Notes under the pieces: generated by a model
Seen by the model: the letters and a program-made list of their open reading frames with translations, nothing else
Told to the model about the DNA's origin: nothing
The model's database searches: none
Origin: Saccharina japonica
Taxonomy: Eukaryota > Sar > Phaeophyceae > Laminariales > Laminariaceae
Length of the DNA: 64,000 nt
NCBI GenBank assembly: GCA_008828725.1
Contig: MEHQ01004583.1
Location: 248,001-312,000, forward strand
Reading direction: 5' to 3'
Shown here: in pieces, positions 1 to 12,040 of the stretch
How positions within the stretch are numbered: position 1 is the stretch's first letter
How the letters are laid out: each line of letters starts with the position of its first letter
Translations under genes and position numbers: made by a program

Positions 1-2335
1 GTTGGGGTTTCCACACCTTGCGGGGCGGTATTAGAACCGGGGGCTATCTGTTTCCGTCTCAAGGTTGTTGGAGTTGTAGATTTACGCAATAGTTTCTGAT
101 CCGGGGATATGACGTTGTCATCCGCGAGGGCGGCGGAACCTCGCCGTTGCCCCGAGGGGTAACTCTCGTCGCGCGCTGGCTTCATGAGAGCCAGCCAAAT
201 CAGCAATCACTCAGTGGTATTGGGGTTCCCAAACCTTGCGGGGCGGTACGGCCCGGGAGATGTCCGTTTTCGTCCCCGGTATGTCGGAGTTATAGATGTA
301 CAGAATAATTTATAATCCGGGGATGATACGTCATCTTCCCCGGGTGCGGCGCAACCTCGCCATTGCCCCGTAGGGTGATTGTCTCCGCGCGCCGACTTCA
401 TCAAAGCCAGCGAAGCATACATCAGACCGCGGGGCTGGGTATTACACACCTTGCGGGGTGGTATCGACTCGGGGGGTGTCCGTATTCGTCTGCGGGTTGT
501 TGGAGTTGTAGACGTATGGAAGGATTTATTATCCGAGGATGGGATGTTATTTTTCCCGGGTGTGGTGAGATCTCGCCGTTGCCGCGAAGGGAAATTCTCG
601 CCGCGCGCTGGCCTCATAAGACCCAGCAAACTATATATCAGACGGTGGGGTTGGGGATTCCACACATTGAGGGGTGGTATCAGCCCGGGGAATGTCCGCT
701 TTCTTCCCCGGGTCGTTGAATCTGTAATTTTTCGGAAGGATTTCTGATCCGTCGATGGGAATTTATCATCCCCGGGTGCGGCGGAACCTCACCGTTGCCC
801 CGAGGTACGACAGCCGCTGCGCCCTGGCATTTTGAGCCCCAGGCAAATCAGCAATCAGCCAGTGGTTTGGGATTTCCATACCTTGTGGGGCGGTATCGAC
901 CCGGGGGGTGTCAGTTATCGTCCCCGGGTTGCTGGAGTTGTAGATGGATGGAAGGAGGCCTGTTCCGGGGAAGGGATCTTATCGTGTCCGGGTGCGGCGG
1001 GATTTCGCCGTTGCCAGGCAACCGTGAATCAGCCAATGGGGTTGGGGTTTGCACATATCCCGGGGCGGCATCGATCCGGGAGGAGTGTCCGTTTTTTGCC
1101 CCGGCTTTTGGGACCTGTGGATGTATGGAAGGGTTTATGATCCGTTATCATCCCCGGGTGCGGTGGGACCCCATCGCTGCCTCGAGGGGCAAGTCTCACC
1201 GCACGCTGGCTCTATGAGCCCCAGAAATATCAGCAATCAACCGGTGGGGTTGGGGTTTCCACACCTTGCGGGGCGGTACAGACCCAGGGGGTGTCCGTTT
1301 TCGACCCCGATTTGTTGAAGCTGTAGTCATACGAAGGATCTCTGATCCGGAGATGAGACGTTATCATCCCCAGGTGGGGCAGGACTTCGCCGTTGCCCCG
1401 AGAGGAAATTCTCGCCGCGCACTGGCTCCATGAGGACAACGTGACGTAAACTATCCCGTGGAGTTGGGGTTTACATACGTTACCGGGTGGTATGAGGGGT
1501 GGACGAACCTTGATATTATATATTTACGGGGGTTCTGTGCTTGGCGCCTGAAGCCGACCCTCCGCCCCGAACCCTAACCCGAACCCGAACTCGAACCCTA
1601 TGCCAGCGGTCAGTGCTGGGATGCTGTGCTTGGTAAGACTCTAGGTTGACTCGGCCGGCGTGGATGCTGAGCTCGGAAAGACTCTACAGTAGAGTGACTC
1701 GGGATGCTGTGGCTGGGAAACACTCCAAGTTGATTGAGCCGCGTAAAACATACCCTTAGCCAATCAGAGTGCCTAAATAGCTACTTTTGGAAGATCTACG
1801 ATCATCCTTCGTCCAGTACTGGGTGGTATCGACCCGGGGAATGTCCTTTTTCGTCCCCGGATCGTGGGAGTTGTAGATGTATGGAAGGGTCTCTGATCCT
1901 GGGATGCGATAATATCACCCCCGGGCGCGGCGGGGCTTCGGCGTTGCCCCGAGCGGCAATTCTCGCCGCGCGCTGGCTCCATGAGGGCCACGTAACAGTA
2001 AAATATCCCGTAGGGTTGGGGTTTCCACACCTTTCCCGGTTGGTATCGACACGGGGAATGTCCTTTTTCGTCCCCGGTTCGTTGGAGTTGTAGATGTATG
2101 GAAGGATATATGATCCGGGGATGGGCATTTATCGTCCCCAGGTGCCGCTGGCTCCCTGAGCCTCAGCCAATCAGCGACCAACTGAAGGGGGTAGGGTTTC
2201 CATACCGTGCGGGACAGTGTCGACCCGGGAAATAGCCTTTTTTGTCCCCGGTTGGTCGGAGTTGTAGATATACGGAGGGATTTCTGATCTGGGGATGGAA
2301 CCCTATCCTCCCGGGTGCAGCGGAACCTCGATGGC
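1..2335. repeat. Tandem satellite, unit about 215 bp, about 11 diverged copies
   Basis: A phrase like GTGGGGTTGGGGTTTCCACA recurs near 1, 219, 431, 647, 864, 1038, 1245, 1459, 2013 and 2187, so the spacing is mostly 205-220 bp, with one short unit of about 174 bp. Each unit also carries a 'TTGGAGTTGTAGATGTATGG' segment, a 'CCGGGTGCGGCGGAACCTCGC' type segment and a 'GCTGGCTCCATGAG' segment in the same order. The array runs off the left edge, so its true length is unknown, and it is interrupted at about 1495-1800 by unrelated sequence. Short open frames on both strands simply follow the unit and are not genes. Confidence 0.9.
1495..1800. other. Insert within the satellite with degenerate telomere-like block
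   Basis: This stretch breaks the satellite period. At about 1570-1602 it contains CCCTAACCC/CGAACCC repeats, a degenerate form of the CCCTAA telomere unit. Next come two or three diverged copies of a 'GATGCTGTGCTTGG...AGACTCTA' phrase. No gene is visible. Confidence 0.6.
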
Positions 2336-2789
2336 TCTTTTCAGCACCGATCTTCTAGAAAAAGCCAGCGGCCACTGGCTTGGATTCGGGCACCCAATGA
2401 GCTGCCAGAATAGCAATTAAAAACTGATAAGTCAGCAGCTAGGCTGGCTAGATGGCCGTCAGAACTGCGTCGGGATTGTGCCACGGCCACGGCTCGGCGC
2501 GGCATGGGATCCGGTGTTCTGCGGGTTGTGGCACCCAGCCTCCCTACCCATGGGGCAAGGTGGGGCTGAACCGCGCTGGATCGCGCTACCCGATAACAGA
2601 CAGACATACAGACAGACGGAATAGCTGAATTTAAAACTACTAGACACCTTTCAAACTCGGCATTCATAGTACTTTTGAAAAATAATTCGCAAAAACATGC
2701 GTGAACGACTTTGAAACAATTTTCATTTTTTTTTTTAATTCATGCATTTTGTTCTCCCTGGATCTTTGGGGAAGAGCCATTCACGCTTT

Positions 2790-2825
2790 TTCTACGTGAG
2801 GGGCAAAACCGGCCCTCACGTAGAA
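2790..2825. repeat. Perfect 13-bp-stem hairpin
   Basis: TTCTACGTGAGGG at 2790-2802 is the exact reverse complement of CCCTCACGTAGAA at 2813-2825, around a 10-nt loop. It could be the remnant end of a foldback element. No T-run suggests a terminator. Confidence 0.7.
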
Positions 2826-2843
2826 TTTAGGTGATTACAAGGG

Positions 2844-3100
2844 CTCCGCTGCGCGGGCGGCTAACGCCGCCCGCTACGCTCGCGGAAGGAATAATAGAAC
2901 CAAATGTGAAAAGGGTAAAAGAGGAGCATATATTATTGTAGCTGCAACTGGCGACTTGATAATGCCAAGAGCTCCATATGTATGACGGCAAATACAGGAC
3001 AAAAACGATAGTGGTGAACAACATGAAAAAATATCGCTAAAAGAAAGCAAAGCTTCGCTCCGAGGGCGGTTGACGCCGCCCGCTACGCTCGCGCAAGGAA
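2844..3100. repeat. Direct repeat pair of a GC-rich hairpin segment
   Basis: The segment GGGCGG-(CT/TG)AACGCC/GACGCC-GCCCGCTACGCTCGCG occurs at about 2855-2884 and about 3064-3093. Each copy is itself partly self-complementary (GGGCGG with CCGCCC). The copies lie about 210 bp apart in otherwise AT-richer DNA. Confidence 0.6.
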
Positions 3101-3908
3101 AGGGGCAGAAGAAGTCCACTATGTGTAAAGACCGACTTGAAAAGGCCAAAGAGATTCATGGTGCAATGCAACGAAATACTTATTGCTGTACGCAACTGAA
3201 CGTACAGTACCCGTCTACTACTGCTGTATTGTGATGCATGAGTACTGGTATGCGGCATGTATGTGGCAAAGCAACTATCATACCTGTACGGCGACAGCAG
3301 TTGTACACCACAAACAAAGCAAAAAACACAAAAAAAGAACAAACGAACGTACAGGCGACTTGCAAAAGTATACGACAGTAGATCTCCATACTCCAGGACA
3401 ACAAAGCTGTATGTTCGAAAGGAAGAGAAAGCACAGCAACATGGCTCGCAGGACGGCGCTGCGCTGCCTGCTAGGGGTGTGAATTGTGCCTTTTTCGTGA
3501 CTGCTATGTGTGGTAGTACAACAACAGCAGTAGTAGTAGTACCTTCGATCTTTATATATATAGAGAGAGTATGAAAGAGAAAGCACAGCATAGCACGAGC
3601 GTCAATCAAGTTGTACAAAAATCCACAAAACTGAGAAAGACGTACATTACGTACTCGTACTCGAACAAAACGCTCCCCGCCCACCCGCGATCACCTCGCC
3701 ATCGATTCGGTCCGGGTCGAGCTCTACTGCCTCTCTGCCCCAGTGAGCCCCGTGGCCCACCTCGCGTGAAGCCCGGTACTCACAGTGGCTCTCGTTCGCC
3801 CGCTCGAGGTTGCTGATGCCTCTGTAAAAATAATGCTTGTTCGATAAATAAAGCACCGCTTGAACTTGGCTTAAAAGTTCTTTTATTACAGACAAAACGA
3901 TCATTATA

Positions 3909-4025
3909 ATGTCGGACATACTGGATTCATTGCAGCAGCAGCAACAGCAAGGACCTTCATGCTCCCCTCGTGTCTCGATGGAGACGCCACGCCTAGCCAC
4001 GAAAAAGCGACCGCGCTCCTTCTGA
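3909..4025 (+). CDS. Small glutamine-rich open frame, unknown
   Basis: A 38-codon frame opens at ATG 3909 with MSDILDSL, continues with six glutamines, and ends in a basic segment (TKKRPRSF). The N-terminus looks protein-like, but there is no homologue I recognise. CAG/CAA runs are common in this window, so the frame may be chance. It could be the first exon of a host gene or an outlying part of the retroelement fossil that follows. Confidence 0.15.
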   Translation: MSDILDSLQQQQQQGPSCSPRVSMETPRLATKKRPRSF

Positions 4026-4254
4026 CCCCACCTCTACTGGCCAGCGCCCTCCCATACCCGCGATAGTGCCGGGCTCGCACGCGCTGTCGTGCTCACTGGG
4101 TACACGCAGGAACCCGAAACCGGAAGAAAAGGGAAACATGATCTCGCCGACAAAGTAAAAACTGGTACCATAGGAAACAGGAAGCAGCAAGTAACGAAAA
4201 TAGGAGAAAACAAAGAAAGCCAAGAACCTCCGGAAGGCAAGTAACTTCTGCTTC

Positions 4255-4860
4255 GGCANTATACATGTACTCGTTAGGTACGAGGTTGTTCGTGGTATGG
4301 GGGGGTATAATTAATTAGTTTTCACCTTTGAAGGACACGATATCGTAGGTATAACAGGAAAACATCAACACAACAGGGACAAGATAAGACGTGATACTGC
4401 TGAAAATACCCAAGGGCCAGATTATAGCATGTAAGTATGTTACACCACGGATGGGTGTCACTCACCTATAAATGGTTGTAACACTATACGTAACGGGTAA
4501 ACCTCTCAACGGTACTCTCTCGAGGTTATAATTGCAAACGGCATAATCTCAACGGTAATGGCCACCTACCTCAACAGTATTGAATCGACCCACACGCAAA
4601 CACCCGCATTATCAATGAACCCACCCACCCACACACCCACACACCCACACACCCACACACCCAACCACTGACCCACCCACCAACCCATCGACACACGCAC
4701 CAACCGATCCACCCACCCACTACAACAGTGTGGAATCATTAAACTACAGCACACTACGTACGACGCATGATATCTTAAGGTAGAGGTGCACCACGTTGTT
4801 TTCTGCAGGTGGGCACTTGATTATAGTATAGGATGTCTATACCTCACCCAGAAACTGATG
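4255..4860. other. Gene-free stretch with CA-rich low complexity
   Basis: At 4615-4720 there is a run of CCCACACA/CCCACCCA units. The rest has no open frame or repeat that I can support. One base is undetermined (n at 4259). Confidence 0.5.
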
Positions 4861-4869
4861 CGGGAGGGA

Positions 4870-7860
4870 AAAATAAGTGCTACCCGCCCACGGGCTCAAG
4901 CACTACAACTTCCTCGGCAGCGGCGAGAAAGCAAACATTCTAGGAAGTATGATCAATGACGACCTTCGTTTGGGGGCAGGCGAGCTAATCAGGACGGTGA
5001 AGCAGGCAGAATACTCGGCGGCCGCGCCACCGGAGGCAGACGAGATGTTTGAAATGACCCCTCTGCCGAGATTCCCAGCGCTTCGCGAATTCGTGCGCGA
5101 CGGAGGTACCATGCGTACAAGCTTTTGTGAGCCGACAGCGGTGGAGATGCGTCTTCAGCAAGTAGTACGGGGAAACCGAACAAAGGGGCTGCGGCCGCAA
5201 CGAAGTCCAAGCGCAAAAAGTCGAACGCGTGCTTTCAGTTCTCCGAGACGCAAACGTGTACGTTCGGCAATGACTGCAAGTTCGCATACGACAAGCCTGC
5301 AGCCACCGAGGCTCGTGTCCCAGCGCGGAGAGGGGCGCGGGGGCGGGGTGGGGACCGGTATCGCAGGTGCTGGCGGTCAGGGAGATGAAGACGGGGCTTC
5401 GAATGCACTTGTGGTACGGGCCATTTGGGGGGGGGGCGCAGGGCGGTGAGAGTGGAAGTCCCGAGCCAAGGGGTGCGGGCTCCACTTTCCGGTGGGGCCA
5501 ACCTTGGGCGGGGCGACTGCAGATACCTCGAAGGTTGGGCGAGGGCTGCGGGAGCTGGCGCATCGGCGTGCTGGTACGGGTGGGAGCTGTTGGGCGAGAA
5601 CGTTCTGATCTTCACGTCCCGGGGTCTGTTCCGCAGGAGGAAGGTATGCATGGGTGGGTTGATGATAGCGTTGGGAAGGTTGAGTAGCCAGACCGAAGGT
5701 ACGCATTGGGAATTAAGCCCTCGCTGGACCAGGCTGTGAATGCCTGGCGGGCTCAACGGGCCACGCTAAGTAGCACGCCCCTGTCGGGCACGTTGGATTG
5801 TATCTGCAGAATTGCTGATTTGGGTTCGTTTTGGTTTAGACAATGTGAAGGGAGTGTGAAACTGTTGACGTCCGTCGTCGGTCCACGAACGTTTGCACCA
5901 CATGCTGACGTGAGACATGTACAGTATTGGTTTGGGGATTTCAAACAGTTTCCTCACACAGGCCGTTTGTCGCGAGCGTTATCACCGGGTGTGCCGGTGG
6001 ACGCTGCACAAGGTGGCCATCTCATTGAGGAGGTGGAGTATGGCAATCACTCAGGTGTTGGGGAATACGCAGATTGTATCGCCAAAGCGGTGGTGACTGA
6101 TGTGGTTACAGGTCGTTCGTTGGTGTTCAACACGATTTTTGCCAAGGAAATTCAAGGAATTCACCTGTTCCCGTTGAGTGTAGTCAAGGAGCCCAATTTT
6201 CTCATCATTCGTGACTTGGCATTCGCAGGGTCTGGCAACCGGTCGAGTGTCAATGAGAATACCGAGTTTGACTATTCTTCACCGTGTGAGCTGGGTTGCG
6301 TCTTGCGTGATGTGGTTTTGGGAAGTGTTGTACCTCCGGCAGAAATACGGGCCACACGCACGCATCGTGTTGGCACGTATTGATGTGAAAGAGGATTTTG
6401 GACAGGTTCCAGTAGACCTAGAAGGCACCTCGGTATTGAGTACAAAGTTGAGGACGACGTGGTAGTTGACTTTCGCTTGGAGTGCGGTTCGCGAAGTAGG
6501 CCAGGTGTTGGGGGAATGTTTTCGGCAGTCCTCGAACACTCCCACACTCACCCCACTTTCCAACACGCTCATGTGATGGCCCAAGGATCCACTGCCGTTG
6601 ACCATGTAACGGTAGTGTGCTCCCGAGGGGGCAAGGCTGCTGCCCAGCCTCGGGATTGGGTGCGTATTCAGGATCGTGGCGGAGAAACTGACAGCGAATG
6701 TTTCGTGCGGTTCTATGTTGATGGCGGCATCCTCGTCGAGGTCCAATGGTTTCCAGATGGTCGGAGGTGCATTCGCGCGTTACAAACTCTCGCATCCGAT
6801 CAATTCCGCTTGTTAGGAGAACGGGGCCCAGACGATCCGGCATTGTTATCCGCGCGGAATATTACTAGTTGGGATTCACGGTTGGAGGTGTTGGGTTGGA
6901 TAGTGGACACCGACGAGTTGTCAGTGACGATGCTATCCACAAAAATGCAGAAACCGGGTCGTCTGATGGCGGAGTAGCCGCCATTTTGCAAGTGGGCGTG
7001 GGAAAAACAGGTTTCCCAACTGATGTTTTTGTTTATGTAGTATGTGGCTTTTGTGGTGCGGCCGGGAAAGTTTTTGTGGATCGATTGTTAGCAGACGTTG
7101 AGATGCCGCGGCCGGCTGCTGCATCAGAAACGCACGATTTTTTCAGGCGCATCCAAGCAGGCCATCGGGGGTTTTGCTCAGAAACGGGCATGTACTGACG
7201 GTACGACCTTATGAAGGACGAGCAAGCGCGATTTGGCGATTCGAGTCTGGCCGTGAAGGCCGTGAACGATATTTCTGCTAACGTTTTAAGATCTGCTCGG
7301 GATTATTATTTCAGCGTGGATGTTGGTTGGTTTGTGTGAAGATCTCCCCACGCAGGCAGGCGATTGTGTGCTATTGAGATACCGAGGCAACAGTGCAGTG
7401 GGTGCGACGGTGCCGGGGGGGCAAGGAGACGCGATCCGGGGCGTTGATTAGTTTGTTGGGGGTTCTTGGAATATCTAGTGCAGGGAACTTCGACGCCTAG
7501 CATGTGCCCGGCGTGTCGAATGACGTCGCTGACGGAGTTCTAGGTGGAAGAAATCTGAGCTACGGTCGATGTGGACCCCTGTGCAGGCCACGAACGCGCT
7601 GCGACAGCTGGTGTCACTGGAGGTAGTGCAGGCAGAGGGGTATGTGCGCTCCCTGAGGATTGGGGGTGCCCCGCACCTGTCGACCGGGGGCGCTGCTCCC
7701 GAGGTGTTGAAGCGCGAGGGCCGATGGGCGTCGGGCGCATACAAGGGGTCGGTACGAAATCATGAGAGATATGCACAATGGGTATCCGGCATGACGGCAG
7801 ATAGACGTCAGAGTTGCAAGAAACAACCAGGGCAAGGGATTAAGTGGGGCGAATCATAAC
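4870..7860 (+). mobile_element. Fossil DIRS-like (tyrosine-recombinase) retroelement, broken
   Basis: Three parts occur in the order expected for a DIRS-like retroelement. About 4880-5650 is a gag-like region with a C-x-C-x-C zinc-finger-like stretch near 5235-5300. About 6130-6970 is reverse-transcriptase-like, with an IDVK-type palm motif and then the RNase-H-side segment containing LEVLGW. About 7590-7840 is the C-terminal part of a tyrosine recombinase, recognisable by its LRIGGA...GRWAS...Y pattern. The copy is clearly decayed, with several breaks along its length, so I treat it as a fossil. I could not fix its ends; direct repeats at 8.2 and 9.2 kb may or may not belong to it. The family call rests on motif order, and a Ngaro/PAT-type relative is equally possible. 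Confidence 0.6.
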
Positions 7861-7904
7861 CTTAAGATAGTGCTCGAGAGCGAGTGCTTTGAAAAATGAA
7901 ATGC

Positions 7905-8118
7905 AGAAGAGGGGGGTGTATTCATGTCGTGCACGGCCGTAGTCGTATGACCATAGACCCTCGCATCCCTACAATGTCGGGACGGAGCACGTTGGGTTTT
8001 CACCAACCAGGCAGACATTGCTTGTACCAAGCACGAAGCACCGTGTGGTATTGGGCGAGTCGCATGGAGGGTCAGCTGCATCCTGCTAAGAACCGCCTGT
8101 GAGGCGGACTTGCATATG
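7905..8118 (+). repeat. GTACTCAT-family dispersed repeat, copy a (long form)
   Basis: The copy starts in a G-run, then GTATTCAT, then GGCCGTAGTCGTATGACCAT, GACGGAGCACG, TTTTCACCAACCAGGCAGAC and a terminal hairpin-like CCGCCTGTGAGGCGG. The same ordered blocks recur at 36405-36590 and 62035-62260, and its first half recurs in four shorter copies. The coding potential is poor. A non-autonomous retroelement or MITE is likely; I could not identify tRNA boxes. Confidence 0.75.
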
Positions 8119-8234
8119 AACGACAGCCTCCAATGAATTGATTTGAAATAAAATAAAGAGGGGGACGGGAGGGGTAGATACTTACGTACGTACACCAAGC
8201 CAACCCCCATTGTTAGTGGGAGGCCGACTCGTAC

Positions 8235-8370
8235 GGGGTTTACGCCGGATGAAGTGGTAGTTGACTTGCGTGTGTACGGATGTTGGGACGGGGGGCTGCG
8301 TGAAGGTCAGCCCCGGGGTTTCCCCACTGACCCCTCCTCTTCGAGCGAGGGGTGGTAACTAATTAATTGA
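8235..8370. repeat. Direct repeat, left copy (pairs with 9193-9330)
   Basis: 'ACGCCGGATG..G.GG.A.TTGACTTGCGTGTGTACGGATGT.GG.ACGGGGGGCTG', a GGTCAGCC block, GGGGTTTCCCC and TCTTCGAGCGAG are shared with 9193-9330 in the same order and orientation. Both copies end in a TAATTAAT-containing stretch. The roughly 960-bp offset suggests terminal or split direct repeats of an element. Confidence 0.75.
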
Positions 8371-9192
8371 CATAAATCGAAAGGAAAGTCCAAAGCATAC
8401 TATTTCCATGGGGAGCACAGCGATGCGGGGGGAAAGGAGTTTTGTACGTACGGAAGTATTGACCAATCAGATGAAGAGGGTTATAGTGTACGTAGTGGGT
8501 CACACGTACGTACTGGGTGACGTGTGACAAGCAACACGTATAATCCAGTACCGAAGATACACCTCCCTCGAGATAGTCGTGGGTTGTGCTGACGAGCAGA
8601 CATCAAGCAAAGGGCTTCCAAGCCGTCAAGCCCACAGCAGTGTGGGGAGGTGTTCAGAAAGTGCTATTTTTCCCACCCACCCGCCTGTGCTTTTGAGGCA
8701 GTCAGTGGGTGGGTGATAATGTGGGTGCAGCATTTCGTAACTTTGCATGATTCGGGTGCAATTAACGGAAGGATAGTTTTGCTGCGTGTGCGTGCCACGG
8801 GGGGCTTGCCATAGGAAGGAGCAGACGTGGGGTCGCGGACTGTGCGAGGGGATAGATCGACCCGTGTATGATGCTGCACGAGTGGTCGCAGGGGTCGTTA
8901 CAGGTTGTAAGATCAGTACGTCCAGTAGGGGGGTCCAGTGGTGCCCGGGTGTTGTGCGCGGAGATCGAACAGAAGGGTAACGATTGCTCGAACGGGCACA
9001 GTCCAAAAAAAGGTCATGTTAATAGTACATCAAGTTTCGATGGGGTAGTTGACGTTACTGGCAAACATTATGTCGAGAAGTGAGCCGTTTCATGTGACGT
9101 ATACCCTGTGAATGTTTTAGTATATGCATAGGCGAGGCAAGTAAGGATTATCTTGAACTTACTTTCAGGAGGCCGGCGAATAAGGAGCTACG

Positions 9193-9330
9193 CCGGATGG
9201 AGGGGCAATTGACTTGCGTGTGTACGGATGTCGGAACGGGGGGCTGTGTACAGGTCAGCCTCGGGGTTTCCCCCCTTCCCCCCCCTCTTCGAGCGAGCGG
9301 TGGTAAAAACAATAATTAATCTTGACAAAA
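9193..9330. repeat. Direct repeat, right copy (pairs with 8235-8370)
   Basis: This is the second copy of the block described at 8235. The 820 bp between the copies hold no gene I can defend. Confidence 0.75.
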
Positions 9331-9683
9331 TTATAGATAATCTGTAATCCAAGGTATATATGCCCACGACACATGGGTCGTGGGAAACGTTGTGGGGACT
9401 GCTGTGCTGTACAGTACTTACTGTGTCTCGGTATACACATAAGATTAAAATAAACCGAAGAGCCCTTGCTACCAAGAACGCCTATCGTCAGCAGGACGGG
9501 ACTGTCAACTGGTAGAAGTCTCAGAAGTTGTATCCGGCCAAGGTTGACCCAGCATATAAAAAAGGTACACCCCAAAACCACAAGAATTATCCGAGTCTAC
9601 CAGTCTACGAAAAAACGTAAAAAATTGCCAGATTCGAGATTCGCCGACGATATTCTCCTGAGATCTGGGAAAATCTACGAACC

Positions 9684-9878
9684 ATGCATGATTGGATGTA
9701 CCGAGAACATCCCCGAGAAGGAGCACCTCCCGATAGTACGTACTCACAACTAGATCTCGAGCTACAAAGGCTACACCCAAGAGAAAAGGCGCACTTGATA
9801 TCCGTGTACAGCACTATACCACTGGAAGGGATCACATCTATCTTCACATCTGGCACCGTCTGGTCAGGGCTGGTCTGA
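9684..9878 (+). CDS. Open frame with protein-like composition, unknown
   Basis: This 64-residue frame, MHDWMYREHPREGAPP..., has a plausible amino-acid mix (LELQRLHPREKAHLISVY) and ends in TSGTVWSGLV. I recognise no domain. It could be an exon or a piece of an old element; no clear splice sites or neighbours support it. Confidence 0.15.
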   Translation: MHDWMYREHPREGAPPDSTYSQLDLELQRLHPREKAHLISVYSTIPLEGITSIFTSGTVWSGLV

Positions 9879-9899
9879 TCTTCTTAGACTCTCAGGCGA

Positions 9900-11160
9900 G
9901 TCTCGACACATATCCTTTTACTGTTGCACTTTGTAAACAAGCAGTGTCTTTATCATACTCGTACCTGGTATCGTAGGTGCTTTGAACGTACATACATACC
10001 TGGTATACAAACAACCAGATGATTTTGTTTTGACCAACAAAGATGTGTACGTACCTGCTACAATACGATTATTCGGTACAACCGGCACGCCACAGGGGGG
10101 GTGTTGCTGCACAACAATCGTTGCTGCTGCTGCTGTGCGGTGCTGGTATCACAGGACGGAGCCGTCTTGACGTACACCTGGCGTCGCTGCTGGTTCCTCG
10201 CTGTGCTATACGAGACTCTCCTCCTTGAGCGTGGGGGCCCTTTTAGTTTTGATACCTGAACTCACCTGCTAAAAGTTGAAAAGGGATGCATGCATTGTAC
10301 CTACCTACCTACGAGAAATCGTACGCGGTACTGCTCGTAACTGCAACTCCACGTATACTTCGAAGTATGAGCTTTACCGTAAAACTCGGCAGTTTTGTCT
10401 ACATATGTGTCAGATACGTATTAATAGGAGTGCAACTGTTTTACGAATCCGGCGCACTTAAAGCAACAGCAAAGTAGAACACACCTACGTCAGCTGGAAG
10501 CTGGAGCTATATGTGTCATACCGCTGCCTGCCGCTGCTGCTGTGTTCCTCCTACGGCCGAGTATCGTTCACAAAAGGGTGGGGAATCACAAACACAACAA
10601 CATCAACGAACAACTCGTTCGTACCGGTATATTTTGTTTGGTGTCGAAAATTACCGATGGGTACTCGTACTCGAATAGAGGTACTCGTACGTACAAGAAG
10701 ATGACATTATTACTCGGTATTATTCCTCGTCTTTTATCCCCAACGGAGATCTACGAGGTAGTCGAGGTAGTGGTGGTTCTTTTTTTTCCCACGAAATGAA
10801 AAATAGCAAACGTATCACGCAGTTTCAACCGTGAATCGAGATAGATACTCAGCTGACTGGGCCAGGCGTATTTTGTACCGGTATTTGTTTTTTAATAATG
10901 CGAGCGATCGGCTGCCGCCGCCGGCTGGTGGTTTATTATTTAAAAAATTAAAAAAACAACAGCTACGTACTATAGCTGTGAGCTGGGACACCTCAAAGGC
11001 TACATATCCAAAAAACGAAACTGCCCGACAAGCACCCCCCCCAAACAGGCCTGAAAAAAAAAACGACATGTATATGATATCGCAATACGCACAAGCTTTT
11101 ACAGAGGAAGAGGCGTTCTCGAAACGATACCCCTGGGCCGTACGTGTGTTTCATGAATGA
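9900..11160. other. Stretch without recognisable gene
   Basis: GTAC-rich sequence with short CTG runs (10125-10140) and scattered stops in all frames. I see no domain, repeat pair or RNA gene here. Confidence 0.4.
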
Positions 11161-11411
11161 GTATATAGTGTTGGTAAGCAACGTTTAAAAGTTGTTTTTT
11201 GTTTGTTGGTAAGCAACGTTTAAAAGTTGTTTTTTGTTGCTTATTAAGCATGCTTTTTTATAGAAGCACAATCAAGGCAACAAAGCCGTGCTTATTTGCT
11301 TACCAGGTATTTTAGTTGTATACCTGGCAGGGCGTAAAATATGTGGTGAAATGTTGCGCTGCCGCACCTTTTTCTCGCAAAACCCGTTTTTTTCACCACG
11401 TGCCGAAGGCA

Positions 11412-11577
11412 TGGTGCGGCTTGCCGCACCACGCTTTTCTTGTGCCGCACAACGTTTTTCGCCGGAGACCAAAAAAATTGTGCGGGTCCTTTTTCGCCGT
11501 AGGCGAAAAATTGTTTTTGGGTCTGTTTCGCCGCAGGCGAAAAATGTTTTGGGCGTGTTTTTCGCCGCAGGCGAAAA
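11412..11577. repeat. Array of perfect short hairpins
   Basis: TGGTGCGGC-TT-GCCGCACCA lies at 11412-11431. It is followed by TTTTTCGCC-GTA-GGCGAAAAA (11490-11510), TTTCGCC-GCA-GGCGAAA (11526-11542) and TTTTCGCC-GCA-GGCGAAAA (11559-11577). The stem sequence CGCCGYAGGCG is constant, while the T/A flank length and the spacers vary. A tenth-of-a-kb tandem repeat unit of about 35 bp underlies the last three. Confidence 0.85.
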
Positions 11578-11937
11578 TAGTTTTGGGCTTTTTTGTCTTG
11601 ATTTCGTCTCAGATGCTGTGTTTGGGTCTTGTTTCCTCTTTTGGCATAGAGTACTTTACTTCTTTTGAGAATTCGATTGAAACTGTTGCCGTTTTCCTAT
11701 GCCTGAGGACGTTCCAGGCAAACCAGGCCAGGGACACTGTGGCATGTGGCGCCTATTCAAGCACCTCACATTTGCTGACGATATGTCTGATGTTTTTTAA
11801 CCGTAATTTTGTCCTTGTTTCTTCGCAAAATGCAGAACATTCTAAGGCAGCCGGCACCGCGTATACAAGAGGAAACCGAGCGGGTTAGACGCACATTTTG
11901 AGTATATTGACGCATATATATATGGTAAATAAAAACG

Positions 11938-12040
11938 GCCTCCGGGGGCCCTCCGGGGGCCCTCCGGGAGCTCTCCGGGGGCCCTCCGGGAGCCCTCCGG
12001 GAGCCCTCCGGGAGCCCTCCGGGGGCCCTCCGGGGCGGGC
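11938..12040. repeat. GC minisatellite, unit CCTCCGGG(G/A)GC
   Basis: About ten units of 11 bp (CCCTCCGGGGG / CCCTCCGGGAG) lie in tandem within the TIR element. A perfect 10-bp-stem hairpin follows, CCGCACCACG (12041-12050) with CGTGGTGCGG (12061-12070). Confidence 0.9.

Noticed and set aside
11412-11577. CRISPR-like array
   Set aside because: Repeats are hairpins of unequal length with irregular spacers inside a TIR element in a eukaryotic context; no cas genes.
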